From: an uncultured Blautia sp.
GTDB lineage: Bacteria; Bacillota; Clostridia; Lachnospirales; Lachnospiraceae
Reading direction: 5' to 3'
Length of the DNA stretch: 14,507 nt
Assembly (NCBI GenBank): GCA_900549015.1
Contig: URMH01000058.1
Location: 1 to 14,507 of the forward strand
Part shown: piece by piece, positions 14,345 to 14,507 of the stretch
Layout: every line of letters begins with the position of its first letter
How positions within the stretch are numbered: the first letter of the stretch is position 1
Made by a program: the position numbers and the translations under genes
The notes under the pieces: generated by a model
The model's database searches: none
The model's input: only the letters and a program-made list of their open reading frames with translations
What the model was told of the DNA's origin: nothing

Positions 14345-14507
14345 TTAATATGCTTTTCCCCAGTATACCATCTTCGTTGCCGGTTTTCCGCAGTATACGC
14401 AGGTATCGGACAATTTTTCCTGGGCAAACGGCATACAGCGGGAAGTTACTCCAGCCTCTTCTTTTAACTTTTCTTCACACTCCTGGCATCCGCACCACAT
14501 AGCCTTA
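14345..14507 (-). CDS. proS: Prolyl-tRNA synthetase, C-terminal end (partial)
   Basis: The last 53 codons of a gene that runs off the right edge. The visible tail reads WCGCQECEEKLKEE, then SRCMPFAQEKLSDTCVYCGK, and ends in KMVYWGKAY. This Cys-rich module and the conserved C-terminal tyrosine match the zinc-like extension and tail of archaeal/eukaryotic-type (class IIa, ProS type 3) prolyl-tRNA synthetases, which many Clostridia use. Paired cysteines occur in CGCQEC and CVYC. The identification rests on this tail only. It is probably co-transcribed with cca. Confidence 0.85.
   Translation of the reverse strand, partial: KAMWCGCQECEEKLKEEAGVTSRCMPFAQEKLSDTCVYCGKPATKMVYWGKAY

Noticed and set aside
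1..14507. CRISPR array, insertion sequence, prophage or defence module
   Set aside because: No direct-repeat array, transposase, integrase or terminal inverted repeats were seen. The gene content is conserved chromosomal core.

Overview
The window looks like a chromosomal segment of a spore-forming, low-to-mid GC Firmicute of the clostridial type, most probably Lachnospiraceae. The evidence is the conserved sporulation/housekeeping block mazG - hup - yabO(rqcP) - yabP - yabQ - divIC - spoIIE - tilS - hpt - ftsH, strong AGGAGG-type ribosome binding sites, an archaeal/eukaryotic-type ProRS tail with a Cys-rich zinc module, and a tRNA gene without an encoded CCA. The genus assignment is an inference from gene style, not a database result. 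All protein genes lie on the minus strand; only the tRNA fragment is on the plus strand.

Layout in minus-strand transcription order (right to left). (1) The 3' end of proS is followed closely by cca, which ends in a strong terminator. (2) A CotS/YsxE-like kinase-fold spore coat gene has a good sigma-E-like promoter. (3) pgm (alpha-phosphoglucomutase) and a single-domain mazG form an operon with its own promoter. (4) hup has a consensus promoter, a hairpin in its leader and an intrinsic terminator; rqcP/yabO follows. (5) yabP-yabQ-divIC sit behind a sigma-E-like promoter that starts just after yabO. (6) spoIIE has a separate promoter with a TTGACA box, a 21-bp spacer, a TATAAT box and Spo0A-box-like motifs, which resembles the unusual Spo0A-activated promoters of Bacillus. 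(7) tilS, hpt and ftsH follow with tiny gaps or overlaps and end at two symmetrical terminators. (8) A stand-alone GH13 alpha-glucan hydrolase has its own sigma-A promoter and converges on a plus-strand tRNA-Leu gene with its terminator.

Functionally the window mixes essential housekeeping (tRNA lysidine, CCA addition, prolyl-tRNA synthesis, purine salvage, FtsH proteolysis, HU, ribosome rescue) with sporulation (SpoIIE phosphatase, YabP/YabQ, CotS-like coat protein, DivIC) and alpha-glucan/glucose-phosphate metabolism. Nothing here looks like a mobile element, CRISPR array, prophage or defence island, and no wholly new system is evident. The points most worth a second look are regulatory (Spo0A- and sigma-E-type promoters readable by eye) and structural: a SpoIIE of only 497 aa with one membrane segment instead of the multi-pass N-terminal domain, and a CotS-like protein with a degenerate kinase active site.
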